A stretch of 8,009 bases of DNA from Paraclostridium ghonii (GTDB lineage Bacteria; Bacillota; Clostridia; Peptostreptococcales; Peptostreptococcaceae). The notes under the pieces are model-generated. The model saw only the letters and a program-made list of their open reading frames with translations, was not told where the DNA came from and ran no database searches. The position numbers were made by a program, and so were the translations under genes. Positions 1-5,247 of the stretch are shown here, in pieces. Positions within the stretch are counted from its first letter, which is position 1. Each line of letters begins with the position of its first letter. The stretch is from NCBI RefSeq assembly GCF_023653455.1, contig NZ_JAKEDR010000163.1, forward strand, positions 1 to 8,009. Direction: 5' to 3'.

Positions 1-51
1 CACGCCGATATAGACAGTATAGACGATTTAGATAATATTTATTTCGAGTAG
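1..51 (+). CDS. 3' end of an unidentified gene (partial)
   Basis: Frame 1 is open from the first base to a TAG stop at 49-51 and gives the last 16 residues, HADIDSIDDLDNIYFE. The tail is strongly acidic, with seven Asp or Glu. Acidic tails of this kind are common on phage DNA-metabolism proteins, but too little is present to name a family. The reading frame is supported by an intrinsic terminator that begins exactly at the last sense codon and overlaps the stop. The gene starts outside the window. Confidence 0.6.
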   Translation, partial: HADIDSIDDLDNIYFE

Positions 52-74
52 AGAAATCTACTCTTTTTTATTTT
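46..74 (+). terminator. Intrinsic terminator overlapping the stop of the upstream gene
   Basis: GAGTAGA (46-52) pairs perfectly with TCTACTC (57-63) around a GAAA tetraloop (53-56) and is followed directly by a T-rich run (64-74). The stop codon TAG lies inside the 5' arm. It separates the left-hand gene from the new promoter at 110. The inner 14 nt of the hairpin recur exactly at 5838-5851. Confidence 0.85.
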
Positions 75-109
75 GTCGAAAAGTTTTTTAATAAATTTTA
101 TAAAACCAC

Positions 110-139
110 TTGCATATTATATACGCTAGCGTATATAAT
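110..139 (+). promoter_or_regulatory. Sigma-A-type promoter of the first operon
   Basis: A -35 candidate TTGCAT (110-115) and a consensus -10 TATAAT (134-139) are separated by 18 nt. Transcription would start near 146, giving a leader of about 50 nt before the ATG at 195. The promoter directly follows a terminator and precedes the first gene of a co-directional cluster. The spacer and -10 lie within a palindromic operator, so it is probably repressible. Confidence 0.65.
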
Positions 140-141
140 AT
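114..141. promoter_or_regulatory. Perfect 28-bp palindromic operator over the promoter
   Basis: The half-site ATATTATATACGCT (114-127) is followed immediately by its exact reverse complement (128-141), with no loop, centred on CT|AG. It covers the end of the -35, the whole spacer and the -10. A dimeric repressor bound here would block RNA polymerase. The core contains TACG...CGTA, which also occurs in the palindrome upstream of the RHH gene (2011-2028). The binding protein cannot be identified from the sequence. Confidence 0.6.
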
Positions 142-194
142 AATTAAGATAACAAGTTAAATACTTGTAAATAAAAACTTGGAGGTATTGGGAA

Positions 195-473
195 ATGAAA
201 AATAATATAAAAGATATGTTAAAAGGTATGGAAACTCAAAGAGGCTTAACTCAAAAAATATCGATAGGTGGTTCAATGCTAGAATTTTCAGATAACAAAA
301 AAGTTTTTTATGTAGATGATAATGAGAATATGAATTCAATAAGAAAGTATATTTCGAATATGGAGGATATAAAAAATCTTTGTTATTCTGATGATTTAAG
401 AACTGATGTATATTTTAAAAACGGTATAAAAGCTTTAGTAATTAAAAATATAAAACTTAAGAATATGTATTAA
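195..473 (+). CDS. Unrecognised 92-aa protein, first gene of operon 1
   Basis: This 92-residue protein has no family I recognise. The ATG follows GGAGG (181-185) by 9 nt, so the start is well supported. The N-terminal ~20 residues are polar and basic. The rest alternates short hydrophobic stretches (VFYVDD, DVYFKNGIKALVIKNIKL), suggesting a small mostly beta domain with a helix around residues 45-60. There is no signal peptide, membrane segment or cysteine motif. As the promoter-proximal gene of a phage early operon it could be a host-takeover or regulatory protein, but that is inference from position only. Confidence 0.75.
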   Translation: MKNNIKDMLKGMETQRGLTQKISIGGSMLEFSDNKKVFYVDDNENMNSIRKYISNMEDIKNLCYSDDLRTDVYFKNGIKALVIKNIKLKNMY

Positions 474-484
474 AAAATTCATTA

Positions 485-531
485 TAAAACAAGTGTTTTA
501 AAGGGTTTGAGGTTACCTATAAAGCCTCAAA
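485..531 (+). other. Two small tandem hairpins between genes
   Basis: TAAAAC (485-490) pairs with GTTTTA (495-500) around AAGT. TTTGAGG (506-512) then pairs with CCTCAAA (525-531) around a 12-nt loop. Neither is followed by a T-run, so they are not convincing terminators. They sit in the spacer between the 92-aa gene and the HTH gene and may be RNA-stability or processing structures. Confidence 0.35.
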
Positions 532-555
532 TATAAATTATGTGGAGTTGATAAA

Positions 556-765
556 ATGGATAAAAAATTTGAAGGATTACTAAGTTTGCAAGATGCCGCT
601 AAACTATATAATAAGCAAGATGGAACACTAAGAATGAATATAAAAAACGGTAAATTCAAAGAAGATATTGACGTAAAAAAATTTGGAACTACTTGGGTCT
701 TTGATATAAATGCACTTGAAAGAGAATATGGTAAATTAGATAATACAAAGAGGTGTAACAAGTAA
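556..765 (+). CDS. Small helix-turn-helix DNA-binding protein
   Basis: This 69-aa protein fits the short phage HTH proteins related to MerR/excisionase winged helices. Residues 8-32 (LLSLQDAAKLY...TLRMNIKNGKF) have the 'x-AA-x-L-Y-...-T-L-R-x-x-I-x-x-G-K-F' pattern. Residues 39-50 (DVKKFGTTWVF) make the wing, and residues 51-59 (INALEREYG) a closing helix. GGAG (543-546) lies 9 nt before the ATG. The stop at 763-765 is one base before the next ATG, so the AP2 gene is probably translationally coupled to it. It may be a regulator or an excisionase-like factor. No integrase or att site is visible to decide. Confidence 0.75.
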   Translation: MDKKFEGLLSLQDAAKLYNKQDGTLRMNIKNGKFKEDIDVKKFGTTWVFDINALEREYGKLDNTKRCNK

Positions 766-766
766 A

Positions 767-1432
767 ATGGGAAGAGTTAAGGATCTTACAGGACAAAAAA
801 TAGAAATGCTAACTATTTTATCTAGGAAAAGAGAAAATAATAGAACTTTTTACTATTGCAAATGCGATTGTGGCAAAGAAAAATGGATAAGAGCCGATAT
901 GATAACTGCAGGTCAAAAAAGTTGTGGTTGTTTACAAAAAGAAACACAGTATAAAGCAAAAGATATAAAAGGGGAAAAGTTTGGAAGATTAACGGTTTTA
1001 AAAAGCCTAAATAAAAGAGATACACAAACTGGTTGCGTTATTTGGAAATGCGAGTGTGATTGTGGAAATTGTGTAGAAGTAGCGGAATATTTACTTGCAA
1101 ATGATGGTGTAAGAAGTTGTGGTTGTTTACAAAAAGAAGTTTCTATAGAAAACGGGAAAAAATTAGGCGCACTCCATATTAAAAACAAAATTATAGAAGG
1201 TACTAATATACAAGTTATAAGCAGAACTACACCTAAATCCAACAATACAAGTGGGATAACAGGTATTTCGTGGGATAGTAGTAGAAATAAATGGGTAGTT
1301 CAAATACGATTTAAAAATAACTACTACAATCTTGGAAGATACGAAAATAAAGAGGATGCTATAAAAACTAGAAAAGATGCCGAAGAAAAATTACATAAAA
1401 AGTTTTTAAGAGAAAAAGGATTGATAGATTAA
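767..1432 (+). CDS. Double zinc-knuckle / AP2-domain phage protein
   Basis: This 221-aa protein has three units. Repeat 1 (about residues 6-59, 'DLTGQKI...LTIL...') carries cysteines C31, C33, C35, C53 and C55. Repeat 2 (about residues 66-124, 'DIKGEKFGRLTVL...') carries C95, C97, C99, C102, C118 and C120. The CxCxCG...SCGC pattern in each suggests metal binding. Residues ~158-212 (NNTSGITGISWD...KWVVQI...YYNLGRYENKEDAI) match the AP2/ERF DNA-binding fold, which in phages commonly accompanies homing endonucleases. No HNH, GIY-YIG or LAGLIDADG motif is present, so nuclease activity is not shown. It may be a free-standing DNA-binding protein or a homing-endonuclease derivative. The ATG is set by AAAGAGGTG at 747-755 and is coupled to the HTH gene. 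Confidence 0.8.
   Translation: MGRVKDLTGQKIEMLTILSRKRENNRTFYYCKCDCGKEKWIRADMITAGQKSCGCLQKETQYKAKDIKGEKFGRLTVLKSLNKRDTQTGCVIWKCECDCGNCVEVAEYLLANDGVRSCGCLQKEVSIENGKKLGALHIKNKIIEGTNIQVISRTTPKSNNTSGITGISWDSSRNKWVVQIRFKNNYYNLGRYENKEDAIKTRKDAEEKLHKKFLREKGLID
919..1138 (+). repeat. 25-nt exact direct repeat within the AP2 gene
   Basis: Positions 919-943 and 1114-1138 are identical over 25 nt (starting AAGTTGTGG and ending AAAAAGAA). Both encode the same SCGCLQKE stretch that ends each zinc-knuckle repeat. The identity at nucleotide level exceeds that of the surrounding duplicated units, suggesting recent duplication or gene conversion of this segment. Confidence 0.9.
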
Positions 1433-1538
1433 ATAAAAATTACCATTATTGGATTAGATATATATTAGATATAATGTAATTATAATGAATTAGATGTAAA
1501 ATAAGCGTTTTTGAGGATTATAGGAGGTATTAAGGATA

Positions 1539-1907
1539 ATGGGAAAATATAGAGTACTAAAAGATTGCATGTATTATGATTTTGTTTTTGATGCTGTAGA
1601 AATTATAGACGATATTATAAAGCTAGATACGTTTGACGGTATAAAAGAATTTAAAATTGATGATGTTAAAAAAGTATATAAAAAAGAATTTTATATATTG
1701 AATAATAAAACTAATAAATTAATAAAAACTATAAAAGCTTATAATAGAGAAGAAGCATCTAGCCAAGTTAATAATAAAAATAGCGTGAGGATAGTAACAA
1801 AAAATAAATATTTAAAAGAGCAAGAATTAATTAAAGAAGATAAAAGAAAGAGAGAAGAGTTATTAAAAAAGGGCATATATGTTAGAGCGTTGGATACTAT
1901 TAAGTAA
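1539..1907 (+). CDS. Unrecognised 122-aa protein, last gene of operon 1
   Basis: No family recognised. The ATG follows AGGAGG (1522-1527) by 11 nt. The N-terminal ~48 residues (YRVLKDCMYYDFVFDAVEIIDDIIKLD...) read as a small beta-rich domain. Residues ~50-93 hold a second short unit (EFYILNNKTNKLIKTIKAYNREEA...) with the look of a host- or nucleic-acid-interacting mini-domain. The C-terminal 30 residues are a highly charged helix (KEQELIKEDKRKREELLKKG). There is no membrane segment. It is separated from the AP2 gene by 106 nt of AT-rich spacer and followed by a clear terminator at 1945-1970. Confidence 0.75.
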   Translation: MGKYRVLKDCMYYDFVFDAVEIIDDIIKLDTFDGIKEFKIDDVKKVYKKEFYILNNKTNKLIKTIKAYNREEASSQVNNKNSVRIVTKNKYLKEQELIKEDKRKREELLKKGIYVRALDTIK

Positions 1908-1930
1908 ATATAATAAGTATCAATTGATTA

Positions 1931-1945
1931 GAATAATTTCAAATA
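1931..1945 (+). repeat. 15-nt direct repeat, copy 1 (upstream of terminator)
   Basis: GAATAATTTCAAATA occurs here and again at 5873-5887, each time just upstream of an intrinsic terminator with matching arms. The pair suggests the two intergenic ends share ancestry. Confidence 0.8.
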
Positions 1946-1970
1946 AAAGCACTCGAAAGGGTGTTTTTTT
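1945..1970 (+). terminator. Intrinsic terminator ending operon 1
   Basis: AAAAGCACTC (1945-1954) pairs with GGGTGTTTTT (1959-1968) around a GAAA loop, including G-T wobbles, and the 3' arm runs into seven Ts (1964-1970). The stem base and T-run (AAAAGCACT...GGTGTTTTTTT) are shared with the terminator at 5911-5950. Confidence 0.85.
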
Positions 1971-1981
1971 GTATAAAAATG

Positions 1982-1997
1982 TCGAACGATTGTTCGA
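1982..1997. promoter_or_regulatory. LexA (Cheo-type) SOS box
   Basis: TCGAAC-GATT-GTTCGA is a perfect inverted repeat containing CGAACGATTGTTCG. This matches the Gram-positive LexA/DinR consensus GAAC-N4-GTTC, including the flanking C and G. It is centred about 60 bp upstream of the predicted start of the RHH transcript. It implies that the replication operon, or the RHH switch, responds to host DNA damage. The box lies upstream of rather than over the predicted -10, so another promoter element or looping may be involved. Confidence 0.6.
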
Positions 1998-2010
1998 ATA
2001 AAACGCTATA

Positions 2011-2028
2011 TACGTACATATGTACGTA
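2011..2028. promoter_or_regulatory. Perfect 18-bp palindromic operator upstream of the RHH gene
   Basis: TACGTACAT (2011-2019) is followed directly by its reverse complement ATGTACGTA (2020-2028). It occupies the -35 position of the promoter whose -10 is at 2038-2043, so a bound dimer would exclude RNA polymerase. The adjacent ribbon-helix-helix protein is the natural candidate ligand (autoregulation), by inference. The right half, ATATGTACGTA, recurs within the terminator at 5926-5936. Confidence 0.6.
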
Positions 2029-2034
2029 CTTTTG

Positions 2035-2043
2035 TGATATAAT
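2035..2043 (+). promoter_or_regulatory. Extended -10 promoter of operon 2
   Basis: TGATATAAT has a TG dinucleotide one base before a consensus TATAAT (2038-2043). The expected -35 position (about 2015-2020, TACATA) is poor and lies inside the 18-bp palindrome. Transcription would start near 2050, leaving about 20 nt before the TTG start of the RHH gene. Confidence 0.6.
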
Positions 2044-2069
2044 ATAAGTAAGCAAGTGAGGTGGGTAGA

Positions 2070-2201
2070 TTGAAAACCAACAAGACAATAAGCATTGATA
2101 TTGACACATTGGAAGAGATGTTAGAGTATTGTGATAAACACAAAGTAACGTTTAGCAAGTTAGTAGTCGAAATGTGGGAGAAATGCAAAAACAAAGATTA
2201 A
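2070..2201 (+). CDS. Ribbon-helix-helix (Arc/CopG-like) transcriptional regulator
   Basis: This 43-aa protein begins at TTG (2070-2072), preceded by GAGGTGGG (2058-2065). It shows the ribbon-helix-helix pattern. A basic N-terminus leads into a beta-strand (KTISIDID, residues 5-12). Helix A is TLEEMLEYCDKH (13-24). After a turn (KVT), helix B is FSKLVVEMWEKC (28-39). RHH repressors dimerise through the strand and bind palindromic operators. A perfect palindrome lies 42 bp upstream over the -35, so autorepression is likely. It is the first gene of operon 2, with a LexA box further upstream. The 43-residue length is near the minimum for the family, and no ligand-binding domain is present. Confidence 0.75.
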   Translation: MKTNKTISIDIDTLEEMLEYCDKHKVTFSKLVVEMWEKCKNKD

Positions 2202-2241
2202 TTTTTTATTTTTTTTATTTAAATGTAGGGGGATATATCGA

Positions 2242-2736
2242 ATGATAATTTCTAAAAAAACGCACGAAAAAATAGTATCTATGAAAGATGCAGATATAAA
2301 GATTTTAGAAAATAAGCTAAGTGGAGTAAAAGAACTATTAACAAATAAAAACTTAGAATTGTACGAAGCAGACAAAGAGTGCAATTCTTTAAGCGTAGAA
2401 CTAGAACAAATTAAAAGGCATTTGAAAGATACAGACATAGCACTTGACTTAATGATTAATAAAGCAGAAGGATTAGAGCAAGAAAATGAAGCGTTAGCCG
2501 ATAAGATTTTAAATATGCGGGAGGATAGTTGTGAATTTCAAAAAGAGATAAACTCGTATAAAACAAGGCTTAAGCGTATAGACAGTTTAAAGGTTCAGTA
2601 CGGAGAGTACATGAACAAGGCAATAGAGTCGAATGTAACAACCCACACACTAACTAAAAATGATATAGATAAATTCTTAAGTAAAGAAGGTTTAAAGGGC
2701 ATTATAAGGCTTTATATGTTAGCTTCTTTGATGTAA
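2242..2736 (+). CDS. Coiled-coil phage protein, function unknown
   Basis: This 164-aa protein is mostly coiled coil. From about residue 10 to 120 it is a long charged amphipathic helix with heptad-like Leu/Ile spacing (for example IKILENKLSGVKELL and LEQENEALADKILNMR). The C-terminal 35 residues contain a shorter hydrophobic helical end (IIRLYMLASLM). AGGGGG (2227-2232) lies 9 nt before the ATG. No catalytic motif is visible. Phage replication modules often carry such proteins, but no role can be assigned. Its stop codon lies in the ribosome binding site of the next small gene, indicating an operon. Confidence 0.75.
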   Translation: MIISKKTHEKIVSMKDADIKILENKLSGVKELLTNKNLELYEADKECNSLSVELEQIKRHLKDTDIALDLMINKAEGLEQENEALADKILNMREDSCEFQKEINSYKTRLKRIDSLKVQYGEYMNKAIESNVTTHTLTKNDIDKFLSKEGLKGIIRLYMLASLM

Positions 2737-2747
2737 AGGGGGACGGA

Positions 2748-2867
2748 ATGAGAACTATAATATGTTTGGAATGTAACAAAGAATTTGAAGACTATCACTT
2801 GAATAGAAAATATTGTAGTCATAGGTGCAGATTAAATAGTAAATACAAAAGAATTAAGGGGGAATAA
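2748..2867 (+). CDS. 39-aa zinc-ribbon mini-protein
   Basis: This short ORF has an AAAGGGGG ribosome binding site (2735-2742) overlapping the previous stop codon. It encodes 39 residues with a CxxC...CxxxC arrangement: C6-L-E-C9 and YC23-S-H-R-C27, followed by a basic tail (RLNSKYKRIK). The pattern CxxC-K-x-F-...-YCSxxCR is typical of small single zinc-ribbon proteins in phages and bacteria. It probably binds Zn and perhaps nucleic acid. The next ATG follows two bases after its stop, and the two were probably translated together. Confidence 0.7.
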   Translation: MRTIICLECNKEFEDYHLNRKYCSHRCRLNSKYKRIKGE

Positions 2868-2869
2868 GA

Positions 2870-3505
2870 ATGAATAAGATAAGTACATTAAAACTAGGTG
2901 CTTATCCAGCAAGTTTGACACTAGAGTTCTTTGAAGAGGAAGGATATGTTAAGTATGAAGATTTGGAGAAGTATTTCGAAGAATGTTATTGTGAATTTGA
3001 AACTTATTTAGACAAACAAACTTTTATAAAAAGTAGCAAAAGAAACTTACTTAATAGCATTAAATATAAGCAATTTATGAATGATGAAGTTAAAATGTGT
3101 AGTAAATGTTTTAAAGTAAAGCCTTTAGATAGTTTTTATTCAAAGAAAAAATGCCTGTATGGTAAAAGCTCTAATTGTAGTTGTTGCGAGATAGAAAAAT
3201 ACAACAATTATAAAAGTACTGAAAAAGGATCAGAACTTAGGAAAGCTATAAATAAACGATATTATGAAAAAAATAAAGACAAGTTTAAAGAATCTGCTTC
3301 AAAGTGGAAAAAAGCAAATAGATTTACTGCAAACGTAATACAAAAAAGATATAGAATGAAGAAAAAATTAAAAGAAAATGGCTACTCGTTAGAAGATGCC
3401 GACAAATTAGACTTTCTAGTGAGATTCAAACAAGAAAACAATATAAAGTCATATGAAGAAGTTTTCAAACGCTTAGAATCGGTTTTAAATGGTTTTAAAT
3501 TATAA
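2870..3505 (+). CDS. Zinc-finger protein of the phage endonuclease-associated type
   Basis: This 211-aa protein starts at an ATG behind AAGGGGG (2856-2862). Residues 1-70 form an acidic helical N-terminal region (LEFFEEEGYVKYEDLEKYFEE). Residues 76-110 contain a treble-clef-like zinc ribbon, C77-S-K-C80 and C103-S-C-C106, with the 'CSKC-x-x-x-K-P-L-x-x-F-Y' signature often found next to HNH domains in phage endonucleases. Residues 110-211 are basic and helical (NKRYYEKNKDKFKESASKWKKANRF), suggesting DNA binding. I see no HNH catalytic His-Asn-His pattern, so it is either a nuclease-dead relative or a nucleic-acid-binding protein. It may be a remnant of a mobile endonuclease inserted in the replication operon. 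Confidence 0.7.
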   Translation: MNKISTLKLGAYPASLTLEFFEEEGYVKYEDLEKYFEECYCEFETYLDKQTFIKSSKRNLLNSIKYKQFMNDEVKMCSKCFKVKPLDSFYSKKKCLYGKSSNCSCCEIEKYNNYKSTEKGSELRKAINKRYYEKNKDKFKESASKWKKANRFTANVIQKRYRMKKKLKENGYSLEDADKLDFLVRFKQENNIKSYEEVFKRLESVLNGFKL

Positions 3506-3524
3506 ATTGTGCAAAATAAAAATT

Positions 3525-3776
3525 AAGGAGTGGTTGTTAGATGGATTTTCAAAGAATGTGGTTTACATTAAAAGGGGAAATAAATTTAAAGAACTCATGG
3601 GGAAAAACGGAATTAAAAGAATTAATGGGAAAGGTTGAAATAGATGAAAATATAGGTCCTATATTTAGAGTAAATTGTAGCCTAGAAGATAAAAATATAG
3701 ACATTGGAGATATATCAGATAAAATAAGTAAAAAAATTAGAAAAAACATGGTTCTATAATATAAAGGAGTGGTTGT
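3525..3776 (+). repeat. 13-nt repeated ribosome-binding leader
   Basis: AAGGAGTGGTTGT occurs at 3525-3537 and 3764-3776, immediately upstream of the 72-aa gene and of ssb respectively. Only the last few bases before each ATG differ. The repeated leader extends beyond the Shine-Dalgarno core, so it may come from a local duplication or from shared translational control. Confidence 0.7.
3541..3759 (+). CDS. Unrecognised 72-aa protein upstream of ssb
   Basis: Short protein starting at ATG behind AAGGAG (3525-3530, 10-nt spacing). It contains probable beta strands (MWFTLKGEINLKN, GKVEIDENIGPIFRVNCSL) and a basic C-terminal helix (ISDKISKKIRKNMVL). There are no recognised motifs. Its position directly before SSB, with the same 13-nt leader sequence, suggests a replication-module accessory role. 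That is inference from context. Confidence 0.7.
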   Translation: MDFQRMWFTLKGEINLKNSWGKTELKELMGKVEIDENIGPIFRVNCSLEDKNIDIGDISDKISKKIRKNMVL

Positions 3777-3778
3777 AT

Positions 3779-4180
3779 ATGAATAGTTTAATTTTAGTTG
3801 GAAGATTAACAAAGGATCCCGAATTAAGATATATCCCAGGAACAGGAACAGCAGTTGCAACATTCAGCATTGCAGTTGATAGAGATTACACTAAAAAAGA
3901 TGGAAGTAGGGATACTGATTTTATACCAGTTGAGGTAATGGGTAAGCCTGCTGAATTTTGTGCAAACTACTTATCAAAAGGTAGATTAATTTCAATACAA
4001 GGGAGCATGAGGGTTGATAATTACCAAGACCAAAGCGGAGAAAGAAAGACTTTTACTAAGTGTGCCGCTAAGTTTGTAAATGCTTTAGATAAAGCAAATA
4101 AAGAAGGTAATGACTTTAAGCCACAAGGATTAGAACCTCAAGGATTCCAAGCAATAGATACTGACGATATACCTTTCTAG
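3779..4180 (+). CDS. ssb: Single-stranded DNA-binding protein
   Basis: This 133-aa protein has the bacterial/phage SSB OB-fold. The N-terminus MNSLILVGRLTKDPELRY is followed by VATFSIAVDRDY, DFIPVEVMGKPAEFCANYLSKGRLISIQGSMR and a short linker, ending in the acidic tip DTDDIPF that recruits replication and repair partners. It coats ssDNA as a tetramer during phage replication and recombination. The start is ATG 3779, 9 nt after AAGGAG (3764-3769). An in-frame TTG at 3773 would be only 3 nt from that site and would add just two residues. It is shorter than typical chromosomal SSBs because the linker is reduced to about 25 residues, as in many phage copies. Confidence 0.95.
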   Translation: MNSLILVGRLTKDPELRYIPGTGTAVATFSIAVDRDYTKKDGSRDTDFIPVEVMGKPAEFCANYLSKGRLISIQGSMRVDNYQDQSGERKTFTKCAAKFVNALDKANKEGNDFKPQGLEPQGFQAIDTDDIPF

Positions 4181-4243
4181 TTTTAACAGGTATGTCTTAG
4201 ATATAAAACAAATGACAAATTAACTTTTAGGGGGAATATGCAA

Positions 4244-4663
4244 ATGAAAATAAAATGTATTAATGAAGGTGGATATGAAAATTTAAGCTTAGGGAAAGAA
4301 TACGAAGTTTTGCACGATGCAAGAGTTTTCGATTATGTCGAAATAGTTAACGATGCTAACTTTAAATGTGAGTATGAGCCTTATTTATTTGAAGTTGTAG
4401 GAAAAATTGAAAAGCCTTTATTAGAACTATTTAAGAACAACAAAAAAGAAATGATAAATCACCCTAAGCATTGCAATATGGGGAATATCGAGGTTATAGA
4501 TGTTATAGAGGATTGGAAGCTAGGGTTTTGTTTGGGAAATGCAATAAAATATATAGGTAGAGCTGATCACAAAGGTAATAAAATGCAAGATTTGAAAAAG
4601 GCATTATGGTTTTTAGAAAGGGAAATAAGTTCTTTAGAGGGGAATGGACAAATGAATGCTTAA
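4244..4663 (+). CDS. DUF3310 nucleotide-kinase-type protein with N-terminal beta domain
   Basis: This 139-aa protein has two domains. Residues 1-55 (MKIKCINEGGYENLSLGKEYEVL...) form a small SH3-like beta unit seen in other phage proteins. Residues 70-130 match DUF3310: HPKHC, then IEVIDVIEDWKLGFCLGNAIKYIGRADHKG and DLKKALWFLEREI. DUF3310 is related to phage T7 gp1.7, described as a nucleotide kinase, so a role in the dNTP pool is plausible. AGGGGG (4229-4234) is 9 nt from ATG 4244 but only 3 nt from an in-frame ATG at 4238, which favours 4244. It overlaps the next small ORF by 8 nt. Confidence 0.85.
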   Translation: MKIKCINEGGYENLSLGKEYEVLHDARVFDYVEIVNDANFKCEYEPYLFEVVGKIEKPLLELFKNNKKEMINHPKHCNMGNIEVIDVIEDWKLGFCLGNAIKYIGRADHKGNKMQDLKKALWFLEREISSLEGNGQMNA

Positions 4664-4754
4664 TTTTATAGCAGGATTTATAATAGGTGGCATACTTGGA
4701 ACAGTATTAATATCTATATTAGTTGCAAATAAAATAGGGGATGATAAAAATTAA
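4656..4754 (+). CDS. 32-aa single-span membrane peptide (DUF3789-like)
   Basis: This small ORF overlaps the DUF3310 gene by 8 nt and the longest reading of the dUTPase gene by 14 nt. It encodes 32 residues: a short N-terminus, a hydrophobic Gly-rich helix (FIAGFIIGGILGTVLISILVA, residues 4-24) and a polar tail (NKIGDDKN). The length and 'FIAGxxxGGxxG' pattern resemble DUF3789 phage peptides of unknown function. It is probably a single-pass inner-membrane peptide. GAGGGG (4637-4642) is 13 nt upstream, which is long, so translation probably depends on coupling to the upstream gene. An upstream in-frame ATG (4644) is blocked by a TGA three codons on. Confidence 0.65.
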   Translation: MLNFIAGFIIGGILGTVLISILVANKIGDDKN

Positions 4755-5247
4755 GAGTTTGCAAATGAAACAACAAAAATTAGATAAATTTATATATGAA
4801 AGTAATAATATAGACAATGAAAGAGATTTATTACATGAAAAGATAATAGCCTTAGATGTAGAGTTTAGTGAATTTATGAATGAAATTAAATCATTTAAGT
4901 ATTGGAAGAAGAATAAGCCTATTGATAAAGATAAAACATTAGAAGAAGCTTGTGATTGCCTTCATTTTATATTAAGCCTATCAAATGATTTAAAGGTTGA
5001 TTTGACGCACCTTACAGTCCCGACTACGAAGCAATTGAAGGGTATTGATTTAAATACACTATATAGATACATAAAAACTTCTATTTGGGTAGGCTTATAT
5101 TTAGAGAATGATATTAATAGTCTTAAGTCAATTTTACCTTTATTAGTATCAATGTTAGGAGAATTAGGTTTTACATACAACGATCTAATAAATGCGTATG
5201 ATAAAAAGTATGAGATAAATATAAAAAGACAACAGGAATGTTATTAA
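4741..5247 (+). CDS. All-alpha dimeric dUTPase (MazG-like fold)
   Basis: This 168-aa protein resembles the dimeric dUTPase family (dUTPase_2, all-alpha NTP pyrophosphatases), which hydrolyse dUTP to dUMP and pyrophosphate and limit uracil in phage DNA. Metal-binding acidic motifs are present: E41-x-x-E44 in LDVEFSEFMNE, W55 with the following Lys residues, and E68-E69-x-x-D72 in LEEACDCLHF. The C-terminal helix DLINAYDKKYEINIKRQ is also typical. The start is uncertain. ATG 4741 abuts GGGG and would rely on coupling, while ATG 4765 follows a weak AAGAG. The segment IKSLQMKQQKLD aligns with usual N-termini, favouring 4741. It completes the SSB/DUF3310/dUTPase module and ends at a terminator. 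Confidence 0.85.
   Translation: MIKIKSLQMKQQKLDKFIYESNNIDNERDLLHEKIIALDVEFSEFMNEIKSFKYWKKNKPIDKDKTLEEACDCLHFILSLSNDLKVDLTHLTVPTTKQLKGIDLNTLYRYIKTSIWVGLYLENDINSLKSILPLLVSMLGELGFTYNDLINAYDKKYEINIKRQQECY

Noticed and set aside
913..1245. A 110-codon minus-strand ORF opposite the AP2 gene
   Set aside because: It is the antisense shadow of the cysteine repeats, with repeated CKQPQL from the 25-nt repeat. It has no ribosome binding site, and the + strand gene is well supported.
1449..1475. Possible promoter TTGGAT...TATAAT and repeated ATTAGAT motifs upstream of the 122-aa gene
   Set aside because: The spacer is only 15 nt, and AT-rich spacers easily contain TATAAT. The ATTAGAT copies are irregular. 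The gene could be read from the promoter at 110.
2186..2220. A T-rich tract after the RHH gene as a terminator
   Set aside because: Only an A:T stem with no G:C pair can be drawn before the Ts. The next gene follows with a strong ribosome binding site in the same operon.
3549..3863. A hydrophobic 104-codon minus-strand ORF opposite the 72-aa gene and ssb
   Set aside because: Its hydrophobicity comes from reading A-rich coding DNA backwards, and it overlaps the certain ssb gene.
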